Of a stretch of 30,000 nucleotides of DNA, positions 13,268 through 24,884 are shown one piece after another (positions within the stretch are counted from its first letter, which is position 1; every line of letters begins with the position of its first letter). Position numbers and translations under genes: made by a program. The notes beneath the pieces were generated by a model, which was given only the letters and a program-made list of their open reading frames with translations, was not told the DNA's origin and did no database searches. The stretch covers positions 56,360,248 to 56,390,247 of the forward strand of contig CM031614.1 in NCBI GenBank assembly GCA_018398815.1, in the 5' to 3' direction. This DNA comes from Conus ventricosus (Eukaryota; Mollusca; Gastropoda; Neogastropoda; Conidae).

Positions 13268-14384
13268 AACTGCCACGTAACAACTGGTTGATGTGATTTC
13301 ATGACTTTGCTGTTCAACAATCTCAACAACTCGTTTGCTTAGAAAGAAATATATTCTTTTTATTTCATACATTTTAGTTCTTTTCTCTCTATTCACACAA
13401 AACCTACAGATGGTAGCTGCAATTCATTTCTTCATGACAGCTTCAAGTAAATTTACTTGTATTATTACTGCTGGGTTTCCAGCATGATATTTCAGGCTAG
13501 TTCCCACGGATAAAAAAAGGCCAATAAGAGTCTTGGCCTTATGATGTTTGTTACGGTAAGATTAATCATTCCTTGCCAAAGAACCGTCCCTTCATCTTTC
13601 CAGTAAAGGCACACTTCTAACGTCTCTGGTAGTATTGAGCATTGTGTTCAGATAGTTACACATCAGATCCCTGGTGGCAACTCTACGTCGACAAACATCA
13701 GACAGAAAACTGGGACCCCAGCACGTCATCACACACCCTGGCAAGCAGGAATTCCTTCTGACAGTATCGGGCCTCATATCCCTGTGTGGTTGAGGTCGGT
13801 AATACTGCCATGACTCTTTGTCTAAGACTGCTCCACAAGGTGCAATGAAGTGTGGACATCATGAAGACAGACAGAATGACTCCTCGGCCCTTTTGTGATC
13901 AACAAAGATCTTCATGGGCCATGAAGGTTAAGGCATCTTACCTGGCTAGACGTGCAACGATTCAATGATTGACTATGCTAACGATAACGCATAGTCAAGT
14001 CTGGCCCATAGCACATCATAACTCATGGTTTCTCTTCATATGTTCTGTAATGTGGTCTGATTTCTTCATTTTTGCTAGGAAAATTACTTACATGTAAATC
14101 AGGAGGTAGCAAAGATTTCAAATCGTGAAATGGAACAAGAACAAGTAAATCCTTCAGTGTTGATGCAAAAGAAATCTTAAATCAATGATTTTCAGTCACA
14201 TAGAAATACTTTTCCCAAGAAGAAGATAATAGAAGCTCATAACCAACTCGCTGTTTACTGATAAAAGTGAATCTCCAAACTTGAAACTGTAGTGGGAGAA
14301 CTTGAGCCAACCATGAAATTGTTTCTTCCTCACCTTCACTAACCCACACCTCATCCTCATAAAGAAGGTTACCGCAATCCCCCC

Positions 14385-14386
<2 letters not shown>

Positions 14387-14421
<35 letters not shown>

Positions 14422-14422
14422 A
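14387..14422. repeat. (CA)n microsatellite inside E2
   Basis: A short pure AC run preceded by CCCCCC. The counterparts in E3 and E4 are a plain C-rich stretch. Confidence 0.95.
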
Positions 14423-14649
14423 CCCGCCTCGATGCTTTATTACGGGATGATGATAATTGTACTCACTCCTCCACGCTGAATCTCATTGCTAAAGTAATGT
14501 CCGACATCGTCAGCACAGACCAATATTTTATGGGATAGCTGCCCCTTGGGAGTTCATTATTGACACGACTGGATATCCATAATTCCCAGGCTCAGACGAG
14601 TCAATGTGGCGAGAGGATGAGATGAGAGAGCTGATAATGTAGGGGGTGG

Positions 14650-14720
14650 AGAGGGTTCATCTGGTAGAGCTTTGTCTATTGTCATTAGACATTAGTGGTG
14701 CGTATGAAACGTAGGAGGTT

Positions 14721-14722
<2 letters not shown>
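14650..14722 (+). pseudogene. tRNA-like module F, copy 2 (F2)
   Basis: GTTCATCTGGTAGAGC can pair as a tRNA D-arm (GTTC with GAGC). It is followed by TGTCTA-TTGTCAT-TAGACA, a 6-bp stem with a 7-nt loop shaped like an anticodon arm, with T in the position-33 place and GTC in the anticodon place. The T-arm is degenerate. The module ends directly at a CT microsatellite. The same module recurs at 18550-18622 and 27618-27689. A decayed tRNA or SINE head is the simplest reading; it is not a functional tRNA gene. Confidence 0.45.

Positions 14723-14786
<64 letters not shown>
14723..14786. repeat. (CT)32 microsatellite after F2
   Basis: A pure CT run ending the E-F part of the unit, as after F3 and F4. 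Confidence 0.98.
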
Positions 14787-14788
<2 letters not shown>

Positions 14789-15002
14789 AATTCACTTGTG
14801 GGTCTTACCTTTTACCAGCACATATACAATAGCATTGAAACAATCACTGAAGATACTGGAATTCACTGTTCTTGCAAATAGATAATTTTCTTTGCCTTTT
14901 TTATGACGCAGACATGATCTATAATCTGAGTCCTGAAAAAGTTATGTAGTTGTCATTGGTAAACAGGTTTCCTGTTCTTAAAAGATTGATTAAAGCTGAA
15001 AT
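14787..15002. repeat. Post-CT flank shared between units
   Basis: The start (TTCAATTCACTTG, then TTACCAGCAC and CACTGAA) resembles the sequence after the CT tracts at 27808 and, more weakly, 7885. The remainder to 15002 is unremarkable. Confidence 0.45.
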
Positions 15003-15202
15003 TGAAAGAGAGAGAGAGAGACAGACAGACAGGCAGGCAGAGGGTGGAGAGGGAGAGACAGACAGACATACAGACCGACAGACAAACAGACCGATATGCA
15101 GTGTGTGTGCGCGCGTGCACCCACACATGCTTGTTTGTTTTTATGTGTTAGTTTGTGTTTATACGTGTGTTTCGTGATTTTATATGTATGTATGTTTAAA
15201 CA

Positions 15203-15268
<66 letters not shown>
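15003..15268. repeat. (GA)n/(GACA)n and (GT)n tracts
   Basis: GA and GACA/GGCA steps cover about 15006-15095. A GTGTGCGCGCGTGC stretch follows, and then a pure GT run at about 15203-15268. This order, GACA then GT, recurs after F3 (18755-18905). Confidence 0.95.
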
Positions 15269-15273
<5 letters not shown>

Positions 15274-15309
15274 GAGAGAGAGTTTTATGCACGTGTGCGT
15301 GTGTGTGTA

Positions 15310-15893
15310 TTTATAACAGGAATGGAGGATTTACAGCTACTACAAAGTATCCCTCCTACTTCGTATCCCACACTGCCTCAAATTCACTCCCCTTCACCAC
15401 AACATTCTCCAGGACCTAAACAGATCCCAGGACCTTAAACACTCCACACGTCTGGAACTGTCTCTCCCCTGACAGCCACACTGCCCAAGATAGACAGATG
15501 AGTCCCCTCTCTTCTTTCTCCCATAATGTGTACTTCTCCTTGAGAAACGAGGCGCGTGATTTGATCGTCGTCAGTGCCAAGAAATAACAGCCAGTAGTCA
15601 TTCTCCACTTACCAGACACAGTCCCAAGACAGTAGCGACTGAACTGCGTGCTAGCATCCATCAAATCTGTGGTGATGCCAGACCCTCTTTTACCAGGAGG
15701 CAGCACGACCCTCTCTCTCTCTCTTAGAGAGGAGTTCTGTCCCCTCCCCCCACTCTTCCTTAACACCCTTTCTCTCTTCTATCAAATGGGAGGACAGGGA
15801 TGCCATCTGTTTCTTGACACTACCTCTGGGGTCTATGAGAGAAGACACTCAGTCCAGAAGACGTACTCTGTCTCGTGTTTGTAGAGAGAGGAC
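15310..15893 (+). repeat. Duplicated block G, copy 1 (G1)
   Basis: This aligns with 19080-19550 plus 24885-24990 (G2, split by the LINE) and with the reverse complement of 28790-29190 (G3). Landmarks are TACTTCTCCTTGAGAAACGA (15530), CGTCGTCAGTGCCAA, AAGACAG followed by ACTGCGTGCTA, and GAGAGAGGACATC near the end. A minus-strand frame (15416-15766, 116 codons) is open here but is broken by stops in G2 and G3, so it is unlikely to be a real gene. Confidence 0.85.
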
Positions 15894-16305
15894 ATCAAAA
15901 TTGCCCGGTTTGTTTTGCCGGCAGTGTTGTTTAAATGGGAACGCGCGCGCCAGTGTCATAAGGGCATAATTACTTATTACACTGGAAAATAGTAAGTATG
16001 GCGTCTTTGTATAAAAGAAATAGATATTGTGAGGGATAACATCAAATTTAACACAAAAAGCAAAATATTCATATTCGTGTGCCAGCAGCTATTAGCGAGT
16101 AAAGAAATTCACTTAACAGTTGCTTTAAATACTGTAAAACAATTAGGTTCACATAGCAACAGTTCTCGTTACAGTTACTCAATTATTTGCATGTCACAGC
16201 CGGTATTATTATGCTAAAGTGACTGTTCTATGGTAAAGCACTTATTTTCAGCTGCATTTTATAGTCATCTGGCTGTTTCATGCACAGCAGTTTATGCATA
16301 TGCAT
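15894..16305. other. AT-rich spacer between G1 and E3
   Basis: There is no clear match elsewhere in the window. The length (about 410 bp) is close to the G2-E4 spacer (about 395 bp). A short hairpin, CCAGTGT (15950-15956) with ACACTGG (15979-15985), is preceded by a GCGCGCGC stretch. No gene was found. Confidence 0.5.
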
Positions 16306-18090
16306 TTTGGATGGTCCTCTCCAACTATTCAACTAGAACGATTCGTGTGAATGCACCTTAGTGCGTGACACCCTGTAGTGCAATGACACTTACTACACCC
16401 CGTCACTCCTACTCCTCTGCTTCCGTACAGAATCACGTTTCATCGTCTAGTATAGGGGCGGAGCTAACCCTTTTACCATCGTCATCCAGCTGGACAGAGG
16501 GGCGAGAGACCATTGATCGGATCCTTTGTAGTGATTCCCGAGGAGTCCTGGAGAGAGGCTTCAGTCATCCATGGTTGGGAGAGCTACGCTGTACCAGACC
16601 ACCATGCAGATTTCCCCGGGGAAATACCTAGAATGGCCCTAGCTTGCTGTGCCCTGATTTTACTGTGATTTGAACTCGTGTCAATAACAGAACAGGACAG
16701 AAATTGGGCAGGCACTGCCATCAGTCTTATGTCTTCAGTTGTAATCTCTGGCCTGCGATGTTGTCTCTCAGGATTGGAATGTTTTAAACATTATTCTGAC
16801 ATTAGATTATAGCTGTAAGGACCTTAGGAAGAAGTCACATTATCGAAGGCATAATATCTATGAACGACTCGTGGAGAAGAACGAAATCTTAAGAATGAAC
16901 ATAATATTATGCTTTCTGTTGGAAGAATTCTGGAGAAGTGAAGGGGATTGTCTTGTAAATCGTGAATCCATACGAACAAAACACATCATTTCAAAATAGC
17001 ACAGATGTTAAGGGGCATCAACATCGTATGCTGGTCAGGTTGATTTCACGACATTGGCATTCTTTAACCTCCAAAGACCTTTTACTGTAAAAGGAACACA
17101 TCGTTTGATTTCACATGTATCACTTTTTTTAATTTTTCTTATGAAAAAACTTGCAGAGAGGAAGTGTTTTCTTTGTTCACTTCTTGATGACAGTATCATC
17201 TAAACCTGTTTGTGCTATTTGTACTCTGCGTCCATCACAATATTACAGGGTAGTTGTTTATAATGATTGAAAAAGTCAAGGCAAGTTTTAGCTTTGTAGT
17301 GTCTGTCATGACAAGATTCAACATTATCAGCATAAAGATGGTCTGCTCATTAATTTCACAGAAAAGACATACTTCTAAAATCCATAGTGGCATTTAGCGT
17401 TATGTACTGATAATGATAACAGAACCTCCAACAACAATTCTAGGTCAATAAACATCAGACAGAAGGCTAGGCTAAGTGAGCCAGTACATAGGCAGACAAA
17501 CAAACATCGGGCAAGAGACTGAGCCAACCGTTTGATCAATATACACACGGGACTGACAAGCCTAAGAAAGAAGACAGGCCACTACACACTCCGACCAACA
17601 GGAATTTCTTCTGACAGTATCAGGCTTCATATCCTGGTGTGTTTGTGGTAAGGCCGGTAACCCTGCCGTGACTTTTTGTCTAAGACTAACTTACCACGTG
17701 CAAGAAGGTGTGAACATGATGAAGACTGATAGAGTGACTTCTCTGTCATGTTTGGATTCACAGAGTTGCATGGCCCACGAAGGTCAGAACGTCTTGCATG
17801 GTTATCCAGACAATTCCGGGGTAACCAAATGCTTGTATGCCAGTGGTAACTTTCGATGAAGTCTGGCACATAGAATGTCATACAGTACACATTGACCCCC
17901 ACATAATTTCTAGAGCAGTCTGATTTCTGTATAATTGCTAGGAAATTTACTTGCGTGTAAAAGGGGAATGCAGCAAATATTTTAAAGCTTTAAGTGGACC
18001 AAGGAAGATCTTTATAGAAACAACACATACGGAGTGAATGTGCAGAATCTTGTACCAGTGTTTTCCAGCAGCAAATAAAAACAACCAACC

Positions 18091-18124
<34 letters not shown>

Positions 18125-18549
18125 TATCCCCATTTCTGTTCATATCCTTTGTCACCAGAACTCTGAAGCTGCTGTTGCTTGCTGTTTTTGGACAGAAGCG
18201 AATCTCCATAGATCGAACTTCAATGGAAGGAAATGAACCAACCATAATTAACTGTTTATAATACTCTTGACACATCCATGTGGCATCCTCGTTAAGGCGG
18301 TCATGGTTTTTGAGCTTGTCCCTCCCCAACCTTTAACTGAGGCTGGTGATACATGTTCTCACATCTCCACTCATAATCTCATTGCCGTAGTAATGTCCAA
18401 AATCGTCAGCGCAGTCTAACATTTTATGGGATGGCTACCCCTGAGGGAATTTATTATTGGCACAACTGGATGTCCATAAGTACTGGGTTCAGACGACTCA
18501 GTGTGGCAAGAGGACGAGAAGGAAGAGATATAATAAATGCAGGGGTCGA
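16306..18549. repeat. Duplicated block E, copy 3 (E3)
   Basis: This is collinear with E2. Landmarks are GGTCCTCTCCAACTA, GGGGCGGAGCTAACCC, ATTGATCGGATCCTTTGT, ATTTCCCCGGGGAAATACC, TACTGTGATTT (16661), AAACATCAGACAGAAG (17449), TTCTTCTGACAGTATCAGGC (17608) and ATTTTATGGGATGGCTACCCC (18421). It contains (ATC)10 at 18093-18124. The core-to-core distance to E2 is 3700 bp. Confidence 0.85.
18093..18124. repeat. (ATC)10 microsatellite inside E3
   Basis: A trinucleotide run. On the minus strand it yields a poly-Asp stretch in a 105-codon frame (18012-18329) that is not conserved in other E copies. Confidence 0.97.
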
Positions 18550-18905
<356 letters not shown>

Positions 18906-18907
<2 letters not shown>

Positions 18908-19079
18908 CTTTCTGTTTGTATATATGTCTGGGTCTGTGTGCATGTGTGCATACGCATGCCTTTGTGTGCCAAGCATGCTTGTATGTGCGAGCTTGTGTGC
19001 CGTGTGTATGTGTAATCATGTCCTTGTTTTCTGTGTATGCTCATGCGTGTATGTGAGTGGGTGTGTGTTTGGGTGGGGA
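18906..19079. other. TGTGTG-biased unique flank
   Basis: This is a degenerate continuation of the GT tract with interspersed TATG, CATG and TGCG. No feature beyond that was seen. Confidence 0.5.
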
Positions 19080-19550
19080 ATGTTACTCTTGTCCTAACAC
19101 GTCATCCTAGCAGTTACTTTCATTCTTCAACACCCTTCAATCCGACAAGCCTTAAAGGGACCTCGTTACATCAAACCTCAAACGCACCTTCAAATGTATC
19201 TCTGCTCACAACCACACCATTTCACAGAGGCAGACGAGTTTCCCATCCTCCTTGCATCCCCCTCTATCTTCGATAATTAGTTCTTCTCCTTAGAAACAAG
19301 GTGCGTGATTCAAACCGTCGTCAGTGCCAACTGTTCTGAGCCATCACCCCAGTCAATACTTCCAGACACCATCCTAAGACAGCAAGTGACGGAACTGCGT
19401 GCTAACGTGAATCAAATCGGCGACACAACCAAGTTCTCTTCTACTAGGATCTGTCACGCCGCTCTGTCAGTAAGACTCCTGCCCCCGCCCCTTTCCTCTC
19501 TGTTTAGTGGTGAGACATGGAATGTCATCTATTGCTTTACTCTTGGTACT
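19080..19550 (+). repeat. Duplicated block G, copy 2, left part (G2)
   Basis: This aligns with G1 from CATTCTTCAACACCC through TTAGTTCTTCTCCTTAGAAAC (19278 on), CGTCGTCAGTGCCAA and CGGAACTGCGTGCTAACGTG to ATGTCATCTATTGC. The match to G1 stops at the LINE insertion point and resumes at 24896. Confidence 0.85.
19540..19550. repeat. LINE target-site duplication, left copy
   Basis: CTCTTGGTACT here is repeated exactly at 24885-24895, flanking the LINE. In uninterrupted G1 the aligned site is a single diverged stretch near 15815. Confidence 0.9.
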
Positions 19551-19826
19551 TGGACTAATACTGTGTTGCCAGCATCTCTATAATCAGCTGGAATTGTGCT
19601 TGAAAATCATGTGCGGCTTAGATCCATCAGGTTAGGGGTCGCGTAAACTCGGTGTCATCTGCAAATAGTGATCTGGTGCCGAAAAAAGTCAACAAAAACC
19701 AAGCTAAGGAAAAAAGTTTTGGAGCGAGCGCTGCTGGAAAAGTTTGCAAACTGCCGAGAGGGACCTCATCAACATGAAGGTGAAACACTCCAATAAATCA
19801 GGCTGCATGGTGAGTGACCTGAAACA

Positions 19827-20940
19827 TTGACGAGTGTAATCGGAAAGCTGTGTGAGAGAATATCGCGGCTCGAAATAACCATCATGATGAAAAAAGACGC
19901 GATCGAAAAACTGAGCAGGCCCGTTCCGATAAAGCGTTTGTCAACAGTCAAACCCAGACGACGTAACACCTACCTCTGGTTATCGCTCCTATGCGGACGC
20001 TGTCAAGGTAGTCCCACCAGTCCTCACATCCGAGATGACAACTGAAATGTCTGTAGGGCCGGTGGACTACGAAAGAAAAGATAAAAAACAAAAACAAAAC
20101 AAAAGAAATAGCCAAAAGAACAATACTGAAAATGACGTCACTACCAATACGTAGATAAAATGACACCAAATAGAACGCCGAAGTTAAACCCAAATCATGC
20201 CGGCAAAAAATACGATTCCCTCAGACACTCCCCGTGTCCTTATTCTTCATGACTCTACGATGACCGAGTCAATCCTACACGCCTGGGAATGGCTTAGGAC
20301 TACAAGTGGCTGCAAGGAAGCTTCACCATTGACAACATCAAGAAGGTTGCTGAAGAAGCAAGTCAATCGCTGCATCCTGCTCCAGATTGTGTGGTTCTGC
20401 ACACAGGATTCAACGACCTTAAAGGGAAGACGCCGCTGTGGTGCGAAAAGACATGGCTTCTGCTGTGAAATCTGTCCAGCAAATCTTTCCCCAGTCCCAC
20501 GTTGTGTGCAGCAAGTCAATCCCTGTCAAATCACAACATCTGAAGCAAAAAGGGTGATATATAATGCGCACACCTACTCTGAATTATTGGAAAAAATACC
20601 AAAAATGTTTCTCATGTGGGTTACGACAAACATCCAGAAGTCGTATCACCTTCAAGATGATCTCCATCCAAATGCGAAGGAGCAAGGCTACTGCAAGAAA
20701 CCTAGGCCGTCATCTACATCGCCTCTTCTGGGAGCGACCACGACGCAGACAGAGAGGTGGAAGATTCAGCGCGGCACCCGGGCATTCAGCTGCAGTCCTG
20801 GCCTTCCAGACCCACGGATCCTTACCACCGCCAGGAATGTATCGTCTACCTCCTCCCGTGCATTCCGCCACAGACCGTAGGCATCGTCGGAAAATACCCT
20901 TAGTCCTGACTAGTGATCAGTTTTTCCTTCTTTTTTTCCA
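19827..20940 (+). pseudogene. LINE ORF1 relic: coiled-coil stretch plus SGNH-esterase-like domain
   Basis: An N-terminal charged helix-like stretch (LCERISRLEITI... at about 19840-19910) suits an ORF1 coiled coil. From the ATG at 20197 a frame reads VLILHDST (SGNH block I region, normally GDS). GFND (20406-20417) fits block III, and DDLHPN (20656-20673) fits block V, DxxH. GFND lies in a different frame from the two others, so at least two indels separate them. An Arg-rich tail (WERPRRRQRGG near 20735) follows in yet another frame. SGNH-type ORF1 proteins are known from CR1/L2-group LINEs. The Gly of GDS appears to be His here. No ATG opens the N-terminal part. It is non-functional. Confidence 0.65.
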
Positions 20941-20974
20941 CAAGTAACACACTGACTTATAGTTATAGACAATT

Positions 20975-23900
20975 ATGAAGAAACAAGTATATAACAATTT
21001 GAAAATATTACAGTGGAATGCCAGATCAATCTCTGCAAATTTTCTGCCTTTGAAAATTACGTACAACAGGGAAATTATAGTGTATTAGCGCTTCAATCGC
21101 TAAATGTTGAAATATCAAAGCTTCCCAATATTAAGAATTTCTACTATCCACCACTAACTAACGTAAATATTTCAAATGAAAAGGTGCAGTGCGCTATTTT
21201 ATGTTAGATGTGATTTACAATTTTCCACAAGTTTTCTATGCCCAGGACTACAAGATTCTGAAGACTGCTTTTCTGTAGGGGCTGCGATAAAAGTTAATGA
21301 CACCTCAGTTTATAATGTCATTTCAGTGTATTATCCCTACGGCCCCAAAGATGATAATACGGACTGGCTGAAAAACATCGATTTCACTTCTAAGAAATGG
21401 ATCATTCTTGGCGATTTTAATGCTCATGCTCCTTTTTGGGATACAGAATGTTCAAAGTGTCTTCTAAACAGATTTCTAGAAAATATTGTTGATTCCAGTC
21501 TAATCTTGTTAAATGATGGTCGAGTTACTCGAATCCCAGATGTATCAACACACAAACCAGCTGCTATAGACTGTCGCTGGTATCTCCAAATCTAGCAATT
21601 GATTGCGATTGGTCCACTGGAGAAGACTGCTTGGAAGTGATCACCTTCCAATCACAATAAATTTGAATGATGAAATCAGCACTGACATATCAGATGTTGA
21701 AGACAAAATCCCAAATTATAATTATAAATTAGCCAATTGGGAAGCTTTTGCAAATAGTCTGTGACATATGATACAACGATCGGTTGAAGATGACAACATG
21801 ATGTTTTTTATTCAAATTTGCCAAAATATTGATTCAAGCTGCTGATAATGCTATTCCAAGGAGTAGATATAGGAAACTTGGTAAATTTTTCGGTAACGTG
21901 TGGTGGACTGAAGAATGCCGATTAGCTGTAAAATCAAAACGTCAGGCTTTTAAAAGGTGGATCCGAAATAAGACGAAGAAAATTTTCAGACGATGAAACA
22001 GGAAAAAAAACAACTGTAATAAAATAATTGCTCAAGCAAAAAAGACATACTGGGATGAATTTTGTAAGAAGGAAATAACAGAATCAAAAGACATGTTTAA
22101 AGTGTGGAAAAAAGTAAAAGAAATGAAAAATGGTCACAAAAAAACAATTTACCCCAATTAAGCTAGAAAAGGAATTTCTACCTCTTATGAAAAAGCTGAG
22201 GCTTTTGTTGATTTCTTTTCTCAGAATAGTTTGTTTTCATCTCTACAGGCAGAAAATGAGCATATAGATTGAAAGAGGAACAAAAGAGGACTATTGGATC
22301 CTGATCCAGTTGCAGATCATTTTTTTGAATTCTCCTATCCAGGTCTCAGAACTGTCAGAAGCTTTATCATCAGTCCATCTCAGAACTCAGCAGTTGGTCT
22401 AGATGCATTTCTTATCAGATGCTATGTCATCTGCCGTCTTGCTGGAAACATGTACTACTCTCGTTGTCCAAAAATGTTGGAATAATGGCGCTCTCCCTAA
22501 AATTTGGAAGAGTTCGGTGGTCATACCAGTTCTGAAAGAAGGCAAGATAAATACTTCTGTAAGCAGTTATAGACCAATCTCTTTGTCTTCTCATGTCGGG
22601 AAACTCTGGAAAAAATTGTATTGAAGCGTCTGATGTACTATTGTGAAAAGAACTATTTGCTTCCAGTCCAGCAGGCTGGTTTTAGAAAGGGTCGATGCAC
22701 TACAGACCATCTTGTAAAACTTACAAAACAAATAAAAAAACAGTTTGCCCACAGAAAAAGTACGATGGCTACATTTTTTGATGTTAAAAAAGCCTACGAC
22801 AGTGTTTGGCATGCTAGGTTGCTTTACAAATTAAAAAAGATTGGTTTCTCAGGCAACATGTATTCTTACATAAAAGGTTTCTTAATGGACAGACATAATA
22901 TGTACAGAATTGGTAAGATGTATTCTTCCTCAGGTACATTAACATGGGTATCCCCCAAGGATCAATTATTGCCCCAATTTGTTTTTTAGTTCTCCTTTAT
23001 GATCTTCCTTCTGCGCTGTCCAAAAATATCCATGTAGTTCAGTATGCTGATGACATCGCAATATGGATGCATACTAGTTTAAGAAAACATACAAAGAAGA
23101 GGTCAATTAATCATGTGCAGAAGTCATATCAATATGAATTGGACAATCTATCGGCATATATAAAGAAAATGGGCTAGAATTATCTGGTGAAAAAACCTGT
23201 CTAATGTTGTTTAACAATGGAGAAAAATCCGCCTGTACTCCCATCCTTGAATATAGATGGCACTTTGTTGCAATATCAGAAATCAGTCAATTTTTTGGGA
23301 GTCCTTTTAACACCAAAACTAAGCTGGAGAAAATGCACATAGAAAAATTATTATCTAAAGCTAGAACTAGACTAAATTTTTCTTAAAATTGTTAATTGCC
23401 AACCTTGGGGTCAAAATACTAAAACCCTTTTGCATCTGTCTTTGGCTCTTGTCCGCTCCAAGTTAAAGTATGGACAAGAAGTTTACTTTTCAGCGCCAAA
23501 GTACTCTTTTAAAAAAGTTACAAAGTATTGACAGTAAAGCTATTAAATTAGGTTTAGGAGTTCCTGTACAAACCAATACATATAAGAGCTACAAAGCAGC
23601 GAATATCTTACCTTATCGGAGCAAAGATGTCTAGAAGTAGCCAAATATGTGATTCGAAGTTTGTCAGTAAAAAAATTCAGTTACTGATGATATTTTTGTA
23701 AATTCGAATAAAGATTTTCCAAGTAGAGCCAAAGAAATTTCATATATTCACCAATAATGAATTATACCGCTGAACTTATGTCTAAGTGTAATGTAGATTA
23801 ACATCGATTCCAGAGTTCCCCACGGTTCCAATGATGCCTCCTTGGGAACACTTGAGTGGAAATTTTGATTATGAGTATACGGTCTCAAAGAAAAAAGAAA

Positions 23901-24684
23901 ATATTAACATTCTAGTGAACGATGTGAAAGAACACCTGGAAAATTCATATCCTAATCACCTTAAAATCTATACTGATGGTTCAGTTATGGACACAGCTGA
24001 CAGCGGTTCTGGTTTCGTTATTCCAAGTCTGAATATAGGAAAACATTTTCATCTCGGAAAGGGATTTTCAATATTCCATGCAGAACTGTATGCTATACTG
24101 ATGGCTTTATTTTGTGTATATAGTACTCCAATATCCTTTTTTAGTGTGCTGTTTTGTGTTGATTCCAAGTCTGTTTTGCAAGCACTGCAAACTTGGGATT
24201 GTAAGGCCAGAAAAGATTGTTATATGAAATAAGGTACCTGATACACTGAATTATGTCTCAGGGTATAATCGTAGACTTCTGTTGGATTCCTTCACATTGT
24301 GTCTCAGAGGAAATGAAATAGCAGATAATCTAGCTAAACTTGGTGCACAAAACGGCTCAGAATGTGTGCTAAATTTGCCATACATCCTTTCCAAGTGTGA
24401 AATACTATTCAACCTGGAACACTACGTTTACCAAAACTTTTTTCTGTGAAAAATGCTACACACTGCCTAGCTGCTCACGCCATCTTGCTAAGATTATCAC
24501 AAAATTAAGGCTGAACACATGGAAGACCAAATTTTCTCCAGAAGTTGTGTGTGTCTGTGGAAAATTCATCTCTGTGCATCACCTTCTATTAGATTGTCCA
24601 GTTTTAACAAAAATGTATAAGGCGAAAGGTATCAATCTTGACAAATATGAAAATGAGAGTCAAGTTTTGTCTGACTCAGCATAA
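20975..24684 (+). pseudogene. LINE ORF2 relic: endonuclease, reverse transcriptase, RNase H, Cys/His tail
   Basis: The endonuclease begins after the ATG at 20975 with KILQWNARSI. GDFNAH (21410-21427) and SDHLPI (21636-21653) are present. The usual LQE catalytic motif appears as LALQSLN (21085-21105). The linker contains WWTEECRLAV (near 21900) and YWDEFC (near 22050). RT blocks follow: SSYRPISL (near 22563), QAGFRKGR (near 22671), FDVKKAYDSVW with the first catalytic Asp at 22780, GIPQGS (near 22947), and YADD at 23043-23054. RNase H shows YTDGS (Asp 23975), FHAEL (Glu 24083), CVDSKS (Asp 24161) and GNEIADNLAKLG (Asp 24324). A CxC...HH...C motif lies near 24553-24600. The reading changes frame at least eight times, with several stops, so no protein is made although most catalytic residues persist. 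Confidence 0.9.
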
Positions 24685-24802
24685 TTGAGTTTGCCGCCAC
24701 TTTAGCCGTTCTGCTGTAGCTAGACTATTATGAAGGTCCCTAACTGATATGCTGTTTTCTTTTTCATAAGTGTATGCAGATGTATGTGTTAACATGACTT
24801 AA

Positions 24803-24884
24803 TTTTTTTTTTTTTTTTTTTTTTTTTTCCCGTCTAATATCATCTGCCGGATGAAAAGACGTAAAATTAAACCACCACCACCAC
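24803..24884 (+). other. LINE 3' end: (T)26, stem-loop and ACC-repeat tail
   Basis: A run of 26 T (24803-24828) precedes a two-part hairpin: CGTCT (24831-24835) with AGACG (24857-24861), enclosing TCATC (24840-24844) with GATGA (24850-24854) around a TGCCG loop. The element then ends in TAAAATTAAACCACCACCACCAC, directly followed by the target duplication. A 3' hairpin followed by a short simple repeat is how several LINE reverse transcriptases recognise their template. Here this role is an inference. Confidence 0.8.

Larger units (their letters stand above)
12597..14649. repeat. Duplicated block E, copy 2 (E2)
   Basis: This is the most complete E copy together with E3. It begins with CCGTCCTCTCCAACTA (12607), which is GGTCCTCTCCAACTA in E3. 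It continues through GGGCGGAGCTAACC, TTGATCGGATCCTTTGT, TTTCCCCGGGGAAATAC, the anchor TACTGTGATTT (12961), CAATAACAGGACAGG and AATTGGGCAGGCACTGCCAT. It ends with ATTTTATGGGATAGCTGCCCC (14525) and the GTCAATGTGGCGAGAGGA stretch. It carries private (CT)n (13206-13265) and (CA)n (14387-14422) insertions. No conserved open frame was seen. Confidence 0.85.
19551..24884 (+). mobile_element. Apparently full-length, inactivated LINE of the I superfamily
   Basis: This 5334-bp element is flanked by an exact 11-bp target duplication. Its order is a 5' UTR (about 19551-19826), a decayed ORF1 with an SGNH-like domain, ORF2 with apurinic-type endonuclease, reverse transcriptase, RNase H and a Cys/His tail, then a 3' UTR with poly-T, a stem-loop and an ACC-repeat tail. 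RNase H after RT plus a terminal Cys/His motif fits the I superfamily (I, Nimb and relatives). The precise clade is an inference. Many frameshifts and stops spread through both ORFs show it can no longer move by itself. Because it splits block G2, it is younger than the G duplication. Being bounded at both ends by the target duplication, it is not severely 5' truncated. Confidence 0.9.

Noticed and set aside
15416..15766. 116-codon minus-strand open frame in block G1 as a host gene
   Set aside because: The homologous stretches in G2 and G3 contain in-frame stops, and the frame begins and ends without splice or start context that could be defended.
15950..16225. Possible hAT-like MITE with CAGTG ends between G1 and E3
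   Set aside because: The two ends match only weakly (CAGT, CA, GCATAAT), and no target duplication is visible. The short CCAGTGT/ACACTGG hairpin alone is not enough.
18012..18329. 105-codon minus-strand frame with a poly-Asp run
   Set aside because: The Asp run is the (ATC)10 microsatellite, and other E copies do not keep the frame.
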